NCBI GenBank assembly: GCA_963704505.1
Contig: OY969912.1
Location: 1,240,001-1,304,000 of the forward strand
Direction: 5' to 3'
Length of the DNA stretch: 64,000 nt
DNA from: VRUE01 sp963704505
GTDB lineage: Bacteria; Actinomycetota; Thermoleophilia; Solirubrobacterales; 70-9
Shown: piece after piece, positions 40,474-50,442 of the stretch
How the letters are laid out: the number at the start of each line of letters is the position of its first letter
Numbering within the stretch: position 1 is the first letter of the stretch
The notes under the pieces: generated by a model
The model's database searches: none
The model's input: only the letters and a program-made list of their open reading frames with translations
Told to the model about the DNA's origin: nothing
Translations under genes and position numbers: made by a program

Positions 40474-43252
40474 CGTCCAACGTCTGAACCCGGCGAAGGG
40501 GCTTCTGCTGGTCGCATTCGCCCTGCTTCTCGCCGCGGCGGGCTTCGCGTCCCCGGCGAAGGCACTGAAAGAAGAAAACGGCGTCGTCTACGGCTCCAAG
40601 ATCATCCAGTACTCGACCGATATCAGCACCACCCAGGCGGGCGGCCATCCCGACTTCCACATCCACTTCAAGGTAGGAACCAAGCTCACACCGGAAAACC
40701 CGGTGGGCACCTCGCACGGAAACAGCATCAAAACCGCTCTGGTCGAAACTCCCAGGGGCTTCATCGGAGACCCGCACGCGACGCCGCAGTGCTCGAAAGC
40801 CGAATTCATCGTCGGCGCATGCTCGGCCGACAGCCAGGTGGGTTTCGTCGAACCGGGAATCGAACTCCAAGAGTCCTGCCGGCACAAGGGGGACGACTGC
40901 GACGGGTTCGTCCCCTGCTGCGGGTTCCCGCTGTACAACATCATCCCCCCGCCGGAACAGGCCGGCCTCCTCGGCTTCCAGGCCGTCCTCTTCGGCTACC
41001 CCATCTACACCGTCCTGAGCTCACGCACCGGGGGCGACTACGGCCTCGATGCACTGGTGACCGGGATCAACCAGAACTTCCCGTTGCGAAGGTACGACCA
41101 AACCTTGTGGGGGGTCCCGGCGTCACCGATCCACGACTTCCAGCGGTTCCCCTATGGCGGATTCTTCCCGGGGTTCCCGGGCGTGTCGTCGAACGCCCCC
41201 GAAAACCCGTTCCTCAGCAACCCGACCACTTGCACCGGTCCGTTGCAGAGCACGTTCACCAGCCTCGCCTACGACGGCGAGCCGACCTCCAAAGACCTCG
41301 CCTGGCCGGCGACCACCGGCTGTGACCTGCTCGGCTTCGACCCGTCGCTTTCGGCCTCGCCGTCGACGACGGAAGCCGACTCCGCCTCCGGCGTCGACAT
41401 CGACCTTCAGGTTCCGCAGACGCCGAGCCCCGTCGCTCCCTCCGACTCCGAGATCAGGTCGGTCGAGGTCACCTTCCCCGAAGGCTTCTCGATCAATCCG
41501 AACGCCGCCGACGGCAAGGTGGCGTGCGCTGACGCCGCGGCGAGGTTCGGCACAGAAGCGGAAGCCGAATGCCCGCAGTTCTCGAAGGTGGGCTCCCTTT
41601 CGCTATTGAGCACGGCCCTGCCCGAGGCCCTGCCGGGGTCGATCTACATCGGCCAACCGGATCCGGGCAACCGCTACCGCCTCTTCATCACGGCGAACGG
41701 GTTTGGAACCCACATCAAGCTCGAGGGCTCCGTCCGTCCGGACCCGCAGACCGGCCGCCTTACGGTCGCCTTCGAAGACCTTCCGGAGTCGCCCCTGTCC
41801 CGGTTCCAGATGCACTTCTTCGGCTCCGAACGCGGCCTGCTGGCGACGCCGACGCGCTGCGGCAAATACCCGGTCGAAACCAACTTCACGCCCTGGGACA
41901 ACGTTCTGCCTGACCAGCAGTCCACCCAGTTCTTCGAAATTACCAGCGGCCCCGGTGGATCGCCGTGCCCCGCTGAAAAGCGCCCCTTCTCGCCGGGGTT
42001 CAGGGCCGTCGGCCAGGTCAACGGGGCCGGGTTGCACGGGCCCGTCTCGGTCCGGATCTCCCGCGCCGATGGAGACCAGGACCTGGAAAGCATCAACGTG
42101 AACGGGCCGCCCGGATTCCTGGCGACGCTGAAAGACATTCCCTACTGCCCCGACTCCGCCATCGCCAAGGCCAAGAGCGCTGGTTATGCGGGTCTCGCCG
42201 AGCTGGCCGCCCCCAGCTGCCCCGCTGCCAGTCAGGTCGGTGTCGCGTCCTCCGGCTCCGGCGCCGGCACCCACCCGCTCTACTCACCGGGCATCGTCTA
42301 CCTCGCCGGTCCTTACAAAGGCGCGCCGATCAGTTTTGTGGTCATCACCCCGGCCGTCTCCGGCCCCTACGACCTCGGCAACGTCGTCGTTCGGACGGCG
42401 GTCCAGGTCGATCCCGAGACAACCCAGGTGACTGTTGTCTCCGATCCGCTGCCGCACATCCTCGAGGGCATCCCTCTCCGCCTACGGTCGATCCAGATCG
42501 ATCTCAACCGGGCGAACTTCACCCTCAACCCGACCAGCTGCGAACCGTTCTCCTTCAAGGGCACGATCTTCGGCGCCGAGGGCGGCGTCGCCAATCCGGC
42601 TGAGCACTTCCAGGTCGGCAATTGCGGCTCGCTCAACTACGAACCGAAGCTGTCGGTAAGGCTCATCGGTGGCCTCGCGCGCCTCGGTCACCCGGCGATC
42701 CACGCGGTCCTGGCCGCCGCTCCCGGCGAAGCCAACTCGAGCAGCGTCTCGGTCGCGCTCCCGCCCGGCGAGCTCCTCGACAACGCGCACATCGACAACA
42801 TCTGCACCAGGGTCCAGTTTGCCGCCGGAGCGTGCCCGGCGAGCTCGGAGCTCGGGACCGCCCAGGTCAGGACTCCACTTCTCACCCAGCCGCTCAGCGG
42901 CAAGGCCTACCTGCGCGCGAATCCGAGTGGCGGGCTCCCGAACATCGTCATCGACCTGCATGGACAGATCAATGTCGTCCTGGTCGGCAAGATCGACACC
43001 GTCGGCAATGGCTCGCTGCGGACCACGTTTGCCTCGATCCCCGACGCCCCCGTCGAAGAATTCACGCTGGACCTCGCCGGCGGCAAGAAGGGCCTTCTCC
43101 AGAACAGCAAGCCGATCTGCGGGAGCAAGCTGCGGGCGACGGTGAAGATGGTCGGCCAAAACGGCGCCCACTACAACGTCAAGCCGCTGCTCCAGAGCGC
43201 CTGCGGCAAGGCCAAGCGGCACAAGAAGGCCAAGCGGGGCGGCGGGCGATGA
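40463..43252 (+). CDS. Giant exported protein B
   Basis: 929 aa, ATG overlapping the A stop by 11 bases. The signal peptide is LLLVAFALLLAAAGFASPAKA. The body is beta-rich and repetitive with paired cysteines; landmarks are GGHPDFHIHFKV, VTFPEGFSINPNAADG, FITANGFGTHIKLEG and SERGLLATPTRCGKYPVETN. It ends with a basic tail (GKAKRHKKAKRGGGR). Each landmark recurs in protein B' (46514-49234), so B and B' are paralogues. There is no known family that I recognise and no catalytic motif; a surface-layer or matrix role is a guess. Confidence 0.82.
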   Translation: MRADVQRLNPAKGLLLVAFALLLAAAGFASPAKALKEENGVVYGSKIIQYSTDISTTQAGGHPDFHIHFKVGTKLTPENPVGTSHGNSIKTALVETPRGFIGDPHATPQCSKAEFIVGACSADSQVGFVEPGIELQESCRHKGDDCDGFVPCCGFPLYNIIPPPEQAGLLGFQAVLFGYPIYTVLSSRTGGDYGLDALVTGINQNFPLRRYDQTLWGVPASPIHDFQRFPYGGFFPGFPGVSSNAPENPFLSNPTTCTGPLQSTFTSLAYDGEPTSKDLAWPATTGCDLLGFDPSLSASPSTTEADSASGVDIDLQVPQTPSPVAPSDSEIRSVEVTFPEGFSINPNAADGKVACADAAARFGTEAEAECPQFSKVGSLSLLSTALPEALPGSIYIGQPDPGNRYRLFITANGFGTHIKLEGSVRPDPQTGRLTVAFEDLPESPLSRFQMHFFGSERGLLATPTRCGKYPVETNFTPWDNVLPDQQSTQFFEITSGPGGSPCPAEKRPFSPGFRAVGQVNGAGLHGPVSVRISRADGDQDLESINVNGPPGFLATLKDIPYCPDSAIAKAKSAGYAGLAELAAPSCPAASQVGVASSGSGAGTHPLYSPGIVYLAGPYKGAPISFVVITPAVSGPYDLGNVVVRTAVQVDPETTQVTVVSDPLPHILEGIPLRLRSIQIDLNRANFTLNPTSCEPFSFKGTIFGAEGGVANPAEHFQVGNCGSLNYEPKLSVRLIGGLARLGHPAIHAVLAAAPGEANSSSVSVALPPGELLDNAHIDNICTRVQFAAGACPASSELGTAQVRTPLLTQPLSGKAYLRANPSGGLPNIVIDLHGQINVVLVGKIDTVGNGSLRTTFASIPDAPVEEFTLDLAGGKKGLLQNSKPICGSKLRATVKMVGQNGAHYNVKPLLQSACGKAKRHKKAKRGGGR

Positions 43253-46200
43253 AGCCGGCCCGCAACTTCTGCGCGACGTTCGCCGCGATCGCTCTCGCCG
43301 CCTTCGCGGTGGCGCCCGGCTCGGCGCTGGCGGCGCCCGACGAACCGCTCGTGTTGACCGGATCCTTCAATGGAGCCGCCACACCCGACGGCTCGATGGA
43401 AACCGGCGGCCTGGTCGTCAATCGCGACACCGGCAGGATCCTCGTCGTCGACAACGCCCACTCGGCCGTGGTCCAGTTCGACGAATCCGGCAACCCGGTG
43501 AAATTCTCGGGGCTGCCGACGGCGAAACGCCCGCTTCCCTCTCCCGGCCAGATCTTCATCGACAACAGCTCCGGGCCGACGCAGGGCAACTTCTACATCG
43601 TCCATCGAGGTGCCTTCGTGGAAGGCTTCGCGCCCAGCGGCGAAAAACTTCCGGGCTGGCCGGTCGTGGCCGTCCCCGCCGTCGGCACCCTCTACACCGC
43701 CGTCGTCGATCCGGTCGGGAAGATCTGGTTCTCCTACCTGAACCAGACCGGCTCCTTCCTCGAGCAGCATGACGTCAGCGGTGCCGCCACCGGCGTCAAA
43801 ATCGAAGGCACCCTCAAACCGGAAGAACGGATGGACGCGACCGAGGCGGCATTCGATTCGCACGGGAATCTCTACTACGGGGCCGGCGATGGCTTCGGGG
43901 TCGATGGGGAAATCATCTACCGGAGAGACGCCGCGGAGAACTTCTTCCCCCGTCACGTTCTCAACGACACGCGGACCAAGCAGCTGGCGGTGGATCCCTC
44001 CACCGACGACCTCTACGTCAGCCACGTGACGTCGATCACGGCGAACCTCTACACCGAAGAAGTCGGAACCAAACCTCCCTTCGAAACCCTGCCCGGGCTC
44101 AACGTCGTGGGCTTCGACTTCTCGGGTGACGGCCAGACGCTGTTCGAGGCCGAAGGCTCGAAGGTGAACATCTTCAAGAGGGTGCCGCCTCAGGTACCCG
44201 TGATCACCGAACCGCTGGACTTTTTCGGGGTGAAATCGCGGGGCACCTTCGCGTCCGGCTTGGTCAACACAGGCGGAGGCGCGCCGGCGACGTACGCATT
44301 CGAATTCGCGAGCGCGGCGGAATGGGAAGCGGCGCCAGGGACCTACGGGCACACCTACCCGACCCCCGGCTACGCCCTGCCGCACACGACCTTCGGGCTC
44401 CAGGACTTCAGCAGCCTGGTCGATGGCCTCGAACCGTCGACGACCTACCACCTGCGGCTTGCGGTCACCAACAAATCCGGAACCGGGCACTCGCCCGACT
44501 CCGTCATCAGGACTCTGCCGCCCGGCGACTCCGGGGGAACCGAAAGCTGCGGGAACTCCCTCGCCCGCAAACAGACCGGCGCCAGCGCGCTGCCCGACTG
44601 CCGGGCCTACGAGCTGGTCTCCTCCCCGTACGCCGGCGGCTTCGACGTCGAGTCGTCGATGGTCCCCGGCCAGCAGCCGTTCGCCGGCTATCCGTCGGCT
44701 GACGGGCGGGTGCTCTACGGCGTCCACGCCGGCATCGTCCCGGGCCCGTGGAACCCGACGAACAACGGGGTCGACCCCTACGTCGCCGTTCGCGGTACCG
44801 ATGGCTGGACCACCGAATATGTCGGGCTTCCGGCCGAACTCAGCCCCGATAAATCGCGCTTCTCCTCGGACCTCGGCGGTGCCGATGCCGATCTGCATAC
44901 GTTCGCGTTCGCCGGCGACGGCCTCTGCGACCCGTGCTTCGAACAATCTCCTGAAACCGGCATCCCGCTGCGCCAGCCGAACGGCGAATTGATCCAGGCG
45001 ATGGTCGGCGACAACCCCCCGGCCTCCAACATCGAGCCCGAAGGCACGGTGGCCAAGATGCTGTCGGCCGACGGCCATCACCTCGTCTTCGGCTCGCAGT
45101 CCCCGTTGGTCGACGGGGCCAACTCCTCCGGCGGCAACCTCAACATCTTCGACCGGGACCTGGTCACCAAACACACCCAGCTCGTCTCGACGACCAGCGG
45201 CGGCACCGCGATCCAGGCGGGAATGGGCGTCTCGGAGCTCGACCTTTCAGCGGACGGCTCGAGGATTTTGATCGGACAGCACGTCGTCAACGACGCCGCG
45301 GGCAACGAATACGCCCGCCTCTTCATGCATATCGGCAACTCGCCGAACAGCGTCGAGCTGACCCCGGGCTTCAGCCAGGGCGCGATCTTCGCCGGGATGA
45401 CCGTCGATGGATCCAAGGTCTTCCTCACGTCGCGGGAGAAACTGCTCCCCGCCGACACCGACGAAGCCGCCGATCTCTATGAAGCCGCGGTCGGCCCCAC
45501 CGGCGTCGTGACCCTCCGCCTTCTCACCCCGAACGGGGGCGGTGGCTCGTGTAACCCGGCCGGGAACAAAGCCGGCGCTCATTGGAACACGGTCGATGGC
45601 ACTGCCGATTGCAGCGCGGTGGCAATCGGAGGCGGAGCCGGAGTCGCTTCCGCCAACGGCGTCGTCTTCGTACTGAGCCCGGAAAAGCTGGCCGGCGCCG
45701 ACGGGACCTCCGACCAGCCGAACCTCTATCGGATCGCCTCCGGCGGCAGCCCGGAATTCGTCGCCACTCTCTTTCCCGACGATCCCCTCGTCGTCGACTC
45801 GACCCGCGACGCCGCGGTTTCCGCGTCTCCCGACCTTCAGACCTCCCCGGACGGGGCTTTCGCGGCCGTCCGCAGCGTCATTCCCCTCACCGGGACCGGC
45901 AACGCGGGCAAAGCGTCGGTCTTCCTCTTTCACCCCGGCGCGGCCGAACCGTTGGTCTGCGTCTCCTGCAACCCGACCCTCACCGAAGACCCGACCCAGC
46001 AGGGCGAAGCGACCCTCGCCAAGAACGGCCTCGCGATCAGCGATGACGGCCGGCTCTTCTTCAACACGGCGGCCTCGCTCGGTGTCGAAGACACCGGCGG
46101 GACGAAGGACGTCTACGAGTGGATCGGGGGCAGGCCGAGGCTGATCTCCTCGGGGATCGGCCGCTTCGACTCTGAGCTGCTGACGGTCACGCACGACGGC

Positions 46201-46521
46201 ACCGACGCCTTCTTCTTCACCCACGACACGCTCGACTCGAAGGTCGACGAAAACGGCGAACGGACCAAGATCTACGACGCTCGTGTCGGCGGCGGCCTCT
46301 TCGAGTTGCCGAAAGCACCCGGATGTCGTGCCTCGGACGAGTGCCACGGCCCGGGGACGATCACGCCCGGCCCGCCGCAGATCGCCAGCTCGGGCAAGAC
46401 CAGCAACGGCAACCACGCCAATCGGATCACGAAATGCCCGAAGGGCAAGGTCAAGCGCCACGGCAAGTGCGTGAAGAAGCCGAGCAAGCACTCCAAGAAG
46501 GGAAAGAAGCACCGTGGCTAG
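43249..46521 (+). CDS. Giant exported protein A' (paralogue of A)
   Basis: 1090 aa from the ATG at 43249, which overlaps the B stop as ATGA; the open frame extends 209 codons upstream inside B and is rejected. Signal peptide ALAAFAVAPGSALAA; NHL-like propeller (~30-320, GGLVVNRDTGRILVVDNAHS); one FN3-like domain (TTYHLRLAVTNKSGTG) where A has four; the same link as A (CGNSLARKQTG...LPDCRAYELVS); a PD40-like propeller; then CRASDECHGPG as in A (CEAADECHVEG) and a Lys/His tail (KKPSKHSKKGKKHRG). The domain order clearly repeats that of A. Confidence 0.85.
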   Translation: MKPARNFCATFAAIALAAFAVAPGSALAAPDEPLVLTGSFNGAATPDGSMETGGLVVNRDTGRILVVDNAHSAVVQFDESGNPVKFSGLPTAKRPLPSPGQIFIDNSSGPTQGNFYIVHRGAFVEGFAPSGEKLPGWPVVAVPAVGTLYTAVVDPVGKIWFSYLNQTGSFLEQHDVSGAATGVKIEGTLKPEERMDATEAAFDSHGNLYYGAGDGFGVDGEIIYRRDAAENFFPRHVLNDTRTKQLAVDPSTDDLYVSHVTSITANLYTEEVGTKPPFETLPGLNVVGFDFSGDGQTLFEAEGSKVNIFKRVPPQVPVITEPLDFFGVKSRGTFASGLVNTGGGAPATYAFEFASAAEWEAAPGTYGHTYPTPGYALPHTTFGLQDFSSLVDGLEPSTTYHLRLAVTNKSGTGHSPDSVIRTLPPGDSGGTESCGNSLARKQTGASALPDCRAYELVSSPYAGGFDVESSMVPGQQPFAGYPSADGRVLYGVHAGIVPGPWNPTNNGVDPYVAVRGTDGWTTEYVGLPAELSPDKSRFSSDLGGADADLHTFAFAGDGLCDPCFEQSPETGIPLRQPNGELIQAMVGDNPPASNIEPEGTVAKMLSADGHHLVFGSQSPLVDGANSSGGNLNIFDRDLVTKHTQLVSTTSGGTAIQAGMGVSELDLSADGSRILIGQHVVNDAAGNEYARLFMHIGNSPNSVELTPGFSQGAIFAGMTVDGSKVFLTSREKLLPADTDEAADLYEAAVGPTGVVTLRLLTPNGGGGSCNPAGNKAGAHWNTVDGTADCSAVAIGGGAGVASANGVVFVLSPEKLAGADGTSDQPNLYRIASGGSPEFVATLFPDDPLVVDSTRDAAVSASPDLQTSPDGAFAAVRSVIPLTGTGNAGKASVFLFHPGAAEPLVCVSCNPTLTEDPTQQGEATLAKNGLAISDDGRLFFNTAASLGVEDTGGTKDVYEWIGGRPRLISSGIGRFDSELLTVTHDGTDAFFFTHDTLDSKVDENGERTKIYDARVGGGLFELPKAPGCRASDECHGPGTITPGPPQIASSGKTSNGNHANRITKCPKGKVKRHGKCVKKPSKHSKKGKKHRG

Positions 46522-49234
46522 GACCCGAATCCTCTCGCTGCTCCTTCTTGCGCTCGGTGCGCTCTGTGTCACGGCCGGACCGGCCGCCGCCCAGGGGCTC
46601 GCAATCACCGAATTCGAAACGACCTCGTCGAGCAACCTGGCCGGCGACCATCCCGACCTGCAGACGAAATTCAAGCTCTCCGGCGCCGGCGACCCGGAAA
46701 TCGCCAAGGACATCAGCTTCGAACTGCCGGAAGGCATCTACGGCAACCCGAGCGTTCTCGGCACCTGCTCATCGGTCGACTTCTCCCTCCAGCATTGCCC
46801 GCCCGGGGCGCAGGTGGGGCTCATCGTCCTCCACGCGAACTACCAAGGCAACCCCAACTACCTGCTCGGGCTGGCGCCGGTCTACAACGTCGAACCGGGA
46901 GCCGACGAGGCGGCCCGGTTCGCCTTCACGGCACCGACCCTGAACGTCCCGATCGTGATGCCGGTCAATGTGCTCTCGGCCCACGATTTCCGGTTGCTCT
47001 TTACCTTCTCCGGGGCCACCCAGCTTGCGCCCCTGGCCGCCGTCGACGTCACCTTCTGGGGCTTCCCGGCAGCCGAATCGCACCAGAGCGCCCGCTTCGG
47101 ACGCGGCTCACCGTCGACACCGCAGAACTGCCCGGGCGTGGAAGTCCCGGAATGCGCGAACAAGACGGAAAGCCCCCGAGCCGGGGTCCCGCTCAAGCCG
47201 TTCACCGGTAACGCCTCGGTCTGCAACGTCGAAATGCCGACCACCCTGCGGGTTCAGACCTACCAGACCCCCGGTGTCGACATCGAGAGCCACTCGCAGT
47301 ACCCGCAGATCACGGAATGTGCGCGGCAGACCTTCAAACCGCTCGCTCAGGCGAAACTGACGACGAGGGAAGCGGACTCTCCCTCGGGCCTCGACCTTGT
47401 CGTCAAAGCGGGACAGGTGCAATCGACCGCCGCGGCGCCCTCGCAGGTCCGCAAAGTGGTCTTGCACCTTCCGGAAGGCCTGACCATCAACCCGGATGCC
47501 GCCGACGGCCAGTCCGACTGCACGGATGCACAGGCAAAGATCGGCTTCGAAGTGCCCGGGGAATGCCCGGACAACGCGAAAGTCGGGACGATCTCGATCA
47601 GCTCGGCAGCGCTTCCCGGGCCCCTGACCGGATCGATCTATTTCGGCGAACCGAAGCCCAACAGCCAGTACCGGCTGCTGATCCTCGCCGACGGCTTCGG
47701 GATCCACACCAAGTTCCTCGGCGACCTGCTCCCGGATCCCGAGACGGGAACACTGACCGCGGTGTTCGATGACCTGCCGCAGCTTCCGTTCGACGAATAC
47801 GGGATCCACCTCTTCGCTTCCGATCGCGGTGTTCTTGCGACCCCCACCCGCTGCGGGATCCACAACACCGAAACTGACCTCTTCCCCTGGAACAACATTC
47901 TCGCCGACCGCAAATCGGAATTCGGTGTCTCGATCGCCAGCGCCCCGGGCGGAGCGCTGTGCCCAGGCCAGCAGCGGCCCTTCCACCCGCGGCTCGAGGC
48001 CGGCACGTCGAACTCCCAGGCCGGCGGCTACAGCGACTTCCACCTCAAGCTCGATCGCGACGACGGCGATCAGTACCTCGGCGACCTCAACTTCACGATG
48101 CCGCCCGGCCTGACGGGCTCGCTGCGCGGGCTGACCCGCTGTCCCGAGGCCGCGATCGCCGCCGCCGCGACGCGCAAAGGCCGTGAGGAGCAGGCCTCGC
48201 CGAGCTGCCCGGCCTCGAGCCAGCTGGGGACCACGAACGTCGCCGCCGGCCCGGGATCGCACCCGTTCCACGCCCTCGGCCGCGTCTACCTGGCCGGGCC
48301 CCTCAAGGGTGCTCCGCTCTCGCTTGTGGCCGTCACCCCGGCGCTCGCGGGGCCCTACGACTACGGCGTAGTGGTTGTCCGGGTCGCAGTCGTCGTCGAC
48401 CCCTCCGACGCGCACGTGATCGCGACCTCCGACACCGTCCCCTCGATCATCGGCGGGGTGCCGATTCGTATGCGCTCGATCCAGGTGAACCTCGACAAGC
48501 CGAACTTCATGATCAACCCGACGAACTGCACGCCGATGAGCGTCGATTCGCAGGGGATCGGAGACCAGGGCACGGTCACCGACTTCTCCTCGTACTTCCA
48601 GGCGGTCAACTGCTCGAACCTCCCGTTCGAACCGAAGTTCTCGGTCAAGCAGCTGGGTGCCCGCAAGTCGACCCGTCGCAGCGCCAACCCGGCGCTCCGC
48701 TTCGAGTTGAAGACGCGCCCGGGCGACGCGAACATCAAATCCCTCGCGGTGACCCTGCCGCCTGCCTTCTCGATCGACCAGCGCCACCTGGGGAACATCT
48801 GCAGCGAGAAAGAACTCCTCGCCACCCAGTGCAAGGGGAAACAGACGATCGGGACCGCGAGCACGACCACGCCGCTGCTCGACGCGCCGCTCGCCGGCCC
48901 GGTCTACGCGGTCTCCGGGGCCGGCGGCCTGCCGAGGCTCGCGTTCGTCCTCGACGGCGAAGTGAACCTGCTGCCACGGGCCGAAAGCAAGAGTGTCAAC
49001 GGCGCCCTGCGGACGACCGTCCCGGTGGTGCCGGACGCGCCGGTCGGCGATTTCGTCTTCAACCTCTCGGGCGGCAAGACCGGGTACCTGCAGAACACCC
49101 GTGACACCTGCGTCAAACCCGTGAAGATCAAGGTCGACTACACCGCCCAGAGCGGCAGGACGTTCTCGAAGTCGGTCAGACTCCGCGTCCCCTGCCCCAA
49201 GGCGAAGAAGAAGGGGCAGTCCAGAAGGAGCTGA
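46514..49234 (+). CDS. Giant exported protein B' (paralogue of B)
   Basis: 906 aa, GTG overlapping the A' stop by 8 bases. Signal peptide ILSLLLLALGALCVTAGPAAA. Landmarks align one by one with B: AGDHPDLQTKFKL, HLPEGLTINPDAADG, LILADGFGIHTKFLG, SDRGVLATPTRCGIHNTETD, RVYLAGPLKGAPLS and VNGALRTTVPVVPDAPV. The tail is basic but shorter (CPKAKKKGQSRRS). There are no enzyme motifs. Alternating with A and A', it completes a duplicated two-gene unit. Confidence 0.83.
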   Translation: MARTRILSLLLLALGALCVTAGPAAAQGLAITEFETTSSSNLAGDHPDLQTKFKLSGAGDPEIAKDISFELPEGIYGNPSVLGTCSSVDFSLQHCPPGAQVGLIVLHANYQGNPNYLLGLAPVYNVEPGADEAARFAFTAPTLNVPIVMPVNVLSAHDFRLLFTFSGATQLAPLAAVDVTFWGFPAAESHQSARFGRGSPSTPQNCPGVEVPECANKTESPRAGVPLKPFTGNASVCNVEMPTTLRVQTYQTPGVDIESHSQYPQITECARQTFKPLAQAKLTTREADSPSGLDLVVKAGQVQSTAAAPSQVRKVVLHLPEGLTINPDAADGQSDCTDAQAKIGFEVPGECPDNAKVGTISISSAALPGPLTGSIYFGEPKPNSQYRLLILADGFGIHTKFLGDLLPDPETGTLTAVFDDLPQLPFDEYGIHLFASDRGVLATPTRCGIHNTETDLFPWNNILADRKSEFGVSIASAPGGALCPGQQRPFHPRLEAGTSNSQAGGYSDFHLKLDRDDGDQYLGDLNFTMPPGLTGSLRGLTRCPEAAIAAAATRKGREEQASPSCPASSQLGTTNVAAGPGSHPFHALGRVYLAGPLKGAPLSLVAVTPALAGPYDYGVVVVRVAVVVDPSDAHVIATSDTVPSIIGGVPIRMRSIQVNLDKPNFMINPTNCTPMSVDSQGIGDQGTVTDFSSYFQAVNCSNLPFEPKFSVKQLGARKSTRRSANPALRFELKTRPGDANIKSLAVTLPPAFSIDQRHLGNICSEKELLATQCKGKQTIGTASTTTPLLDAPLAGPVYAVSGAGGLPRLAFVLDGEVNLLPRAESKSVNGALRTTVPVVPDAPVGDFVFNLSGGKTGYLQNTRDTCVKPVKIKVDYTAQSGRTFSKSVRLRVPCPKAKKKGQSRRS

Positions 49235-49237
49235 GCG

Positions 49238-49993
49238 GTGCGGCGGGGGCGTCAATACGATCCCGTTGTCGAGCGGACCGGGAGCGTCGTGGGGAAGGCC
49301 AAAAAGCAGCAGGCTTCTTCAATAAGCCAGAAGATGGGCTGGGCCTACGCCCATCCGGTGAGGGCACGTGCGCTGATGTTTCTCGGCTCCCGAATCGCGA
49401 GCCCACGGGAGATCGCCGCCGAGCTCGGTGAGCCGCTGGGGAAGGTCAGCTACCACGTCCGCACGCTGCGCGATGCGGGCCTGATCGAGCTGGTCGAGAC
49501 GGACGGAAGCCGCGGGGGCGTCGAGCACTTCTACCAGGCCACCCAGCTGGCGATCGTCGAAACCGAGGCGGCGATCGAGCAGAATCTCGAGGAACGCGCG
49601 ACCAGCTCGGCCGTGGTGATCAACCTGATGGTTACCGACGTCGCCGCGGCTGCGGAGGGGGGAACCCTCGACGCCCGTCCGGAGCGGGTCCTGGTCCGAT
49701 ACCACGCGAGCGTCGACGAGCAGGGCTGGAACGAGCTGAGCGAGCTGTACACGAACTCGATGTACCGATCGATCGCGATCCAAAAGGAGTCGGCCGAGCG
49801 GGTGCGCGAGTCGGGCGAGTCGGCGATCCAGGTCAGCGTGCACAATCTCGTTTTCGAGATGCCGACAGCGGGAGAGGTGGCCCTGCCCGGGCCGATCGAG
49901 GCCACGCTAGAGTGGGCCGATGGCGGAGCGACATCCTTTTCGGCGCGCGGCGGAAGCGAAAGACGTGCCCCTGATGACGGAGACGCTTCGTGA
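49238..49993 (+). CDS. Winged-helix (ArsR-like) transcriptional regulator
   Basis: 251 aa, GTG start 3 bases after the B' stop, with AGAAGGAG 7 bases upstream. The winged HTH lies at ~35-100 (GWAYAHPVRARALMFLGSR, then SPREIAAELGEPLGKVSYHV and RTLRDAGLIELVE). The rest is helical with a PadR/HTH_20-like effector part. Its place at the end of the A-B-A'-B' operon suggests feedback control, possibly at the dyad 36081-36102; this is inference. The 3' end overlaps the SnoaL-like gene by 74 bases in another frame. Confidence 0.82.
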   Translation: MRRGRQYDPVVERTGSVVGKAKKQQASSISQKMGWAYAHPVRARALMFLGSRIASPREIAAELGEPLGKVSYHVRTLRDAGLIELVETDGSRGGVEHFYQATQLAIVETEAAIEQNLEERATSSAVVINLMVTDVAAAAEGGTLDARPERVLVRYHASVDEQGWNELSELYTNSMYRSIAIQKESAERVRESGESAIQVSVHNLVFEMPTAGEVALPGPIEATLEWADGGATSFSARGGSERRAPDDGDAS

Positions 49994-50306
49994 CGACGTC
50001 GTCCTCCACAGCCCGGTCATGTTCAAGGGTTTCGAGGGCAAGGAGATCGTCGGGATGGTCCTCACGCACGTCTCCGAGGTGCTCGAAGGCCTCACCTACA
50101 CAGACGAAGCCGTGGGCGAGGACGGCACCGTCGTCCTGCGCTTCAAGGCCGACGTCGGCGACAAGCAGCTCGAGGGGATCGACTACCTCACCCTCGACGA
50201 AGAGGGCCGCGTCGCCGACCTCACCGTGTTCATGCGGCCGATGTCGGCGCTGACCGCCTTCAACGCGCAGATGGCCGAGCGCCTCGGCGTCGAGCAGCCC
50301 GGCTGA
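49920..50306 (+). CDS. SnoaL-like (NTF2 fold) protein
   Basis: 128 aa, ATG. The opening HPFRRAAEAKDVPLMTETLR, then VVLHSPVMFKGFEGKE, is the full SnoaL-like start, so the long overlap with the regulator gene appears real. The fold is a cone-shaped alpha+beta barrel that binds small hydrophobic ligands, as an enzyme or a binding protein. Its link to the giant proteins is unknown. Confidence 0.75.
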   Translation: MAERHPFRRAAEAKDVPLMTETLRDDVVLHSPVMFKGFEGKEIVGMVLTHVSEVLEGLTYTDEAVGEDGTVVLRFKADVGDKQLEGIDYLTLDEEGRVADLTVFMRPMSALTAFNAQMAERLGVEQPG

Positions 50307-50360
50307 GCCCGCCCGAGCCGGGCAGCCCGCCAGCAATTAGAATCGCCGGTCGCGTCTCCC

Positions 50361-50442
50361 GGGGGAGTGTCCGAGTGGTTAAAGGAGATCGGCTGTAAAC
50401 CGATTGGCTCAGCCTACGCAGGTTCGAATCCTGCCTCCCCCA
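50361..50442 (+). tRNA. tRNA-Tyr (anticodon GTA)
   Basis: 82-nt class II tRNA. Acceptor GGGGGAG/CTCCCCC, discriminator A, anticodon stem ATCGG/CCGAT with loop CTGTAAA (GTA), variable arm TTGGCTCAGCCTACG, T arm CAGGTTCGAATCCTG. CCA is not encoded. The antisense nuclease gene ends inside it. Confidence 0.95.

Noticed and set aside
42622..43248. 209-residue extension of protein A' and overlapping frames inside B
   Set aside because: Composition is that of a shifted frame of B; the ATGA junction and signal peptide set the start at 43249.
43171..49255. Long minus-strand frames (667, 496 and 715 codons) opposite proteins A' and B'
   Set aside because: Antisense shadows caused by GC-rich third positions; no motif, signal peptide or ribosome binding site supports them.
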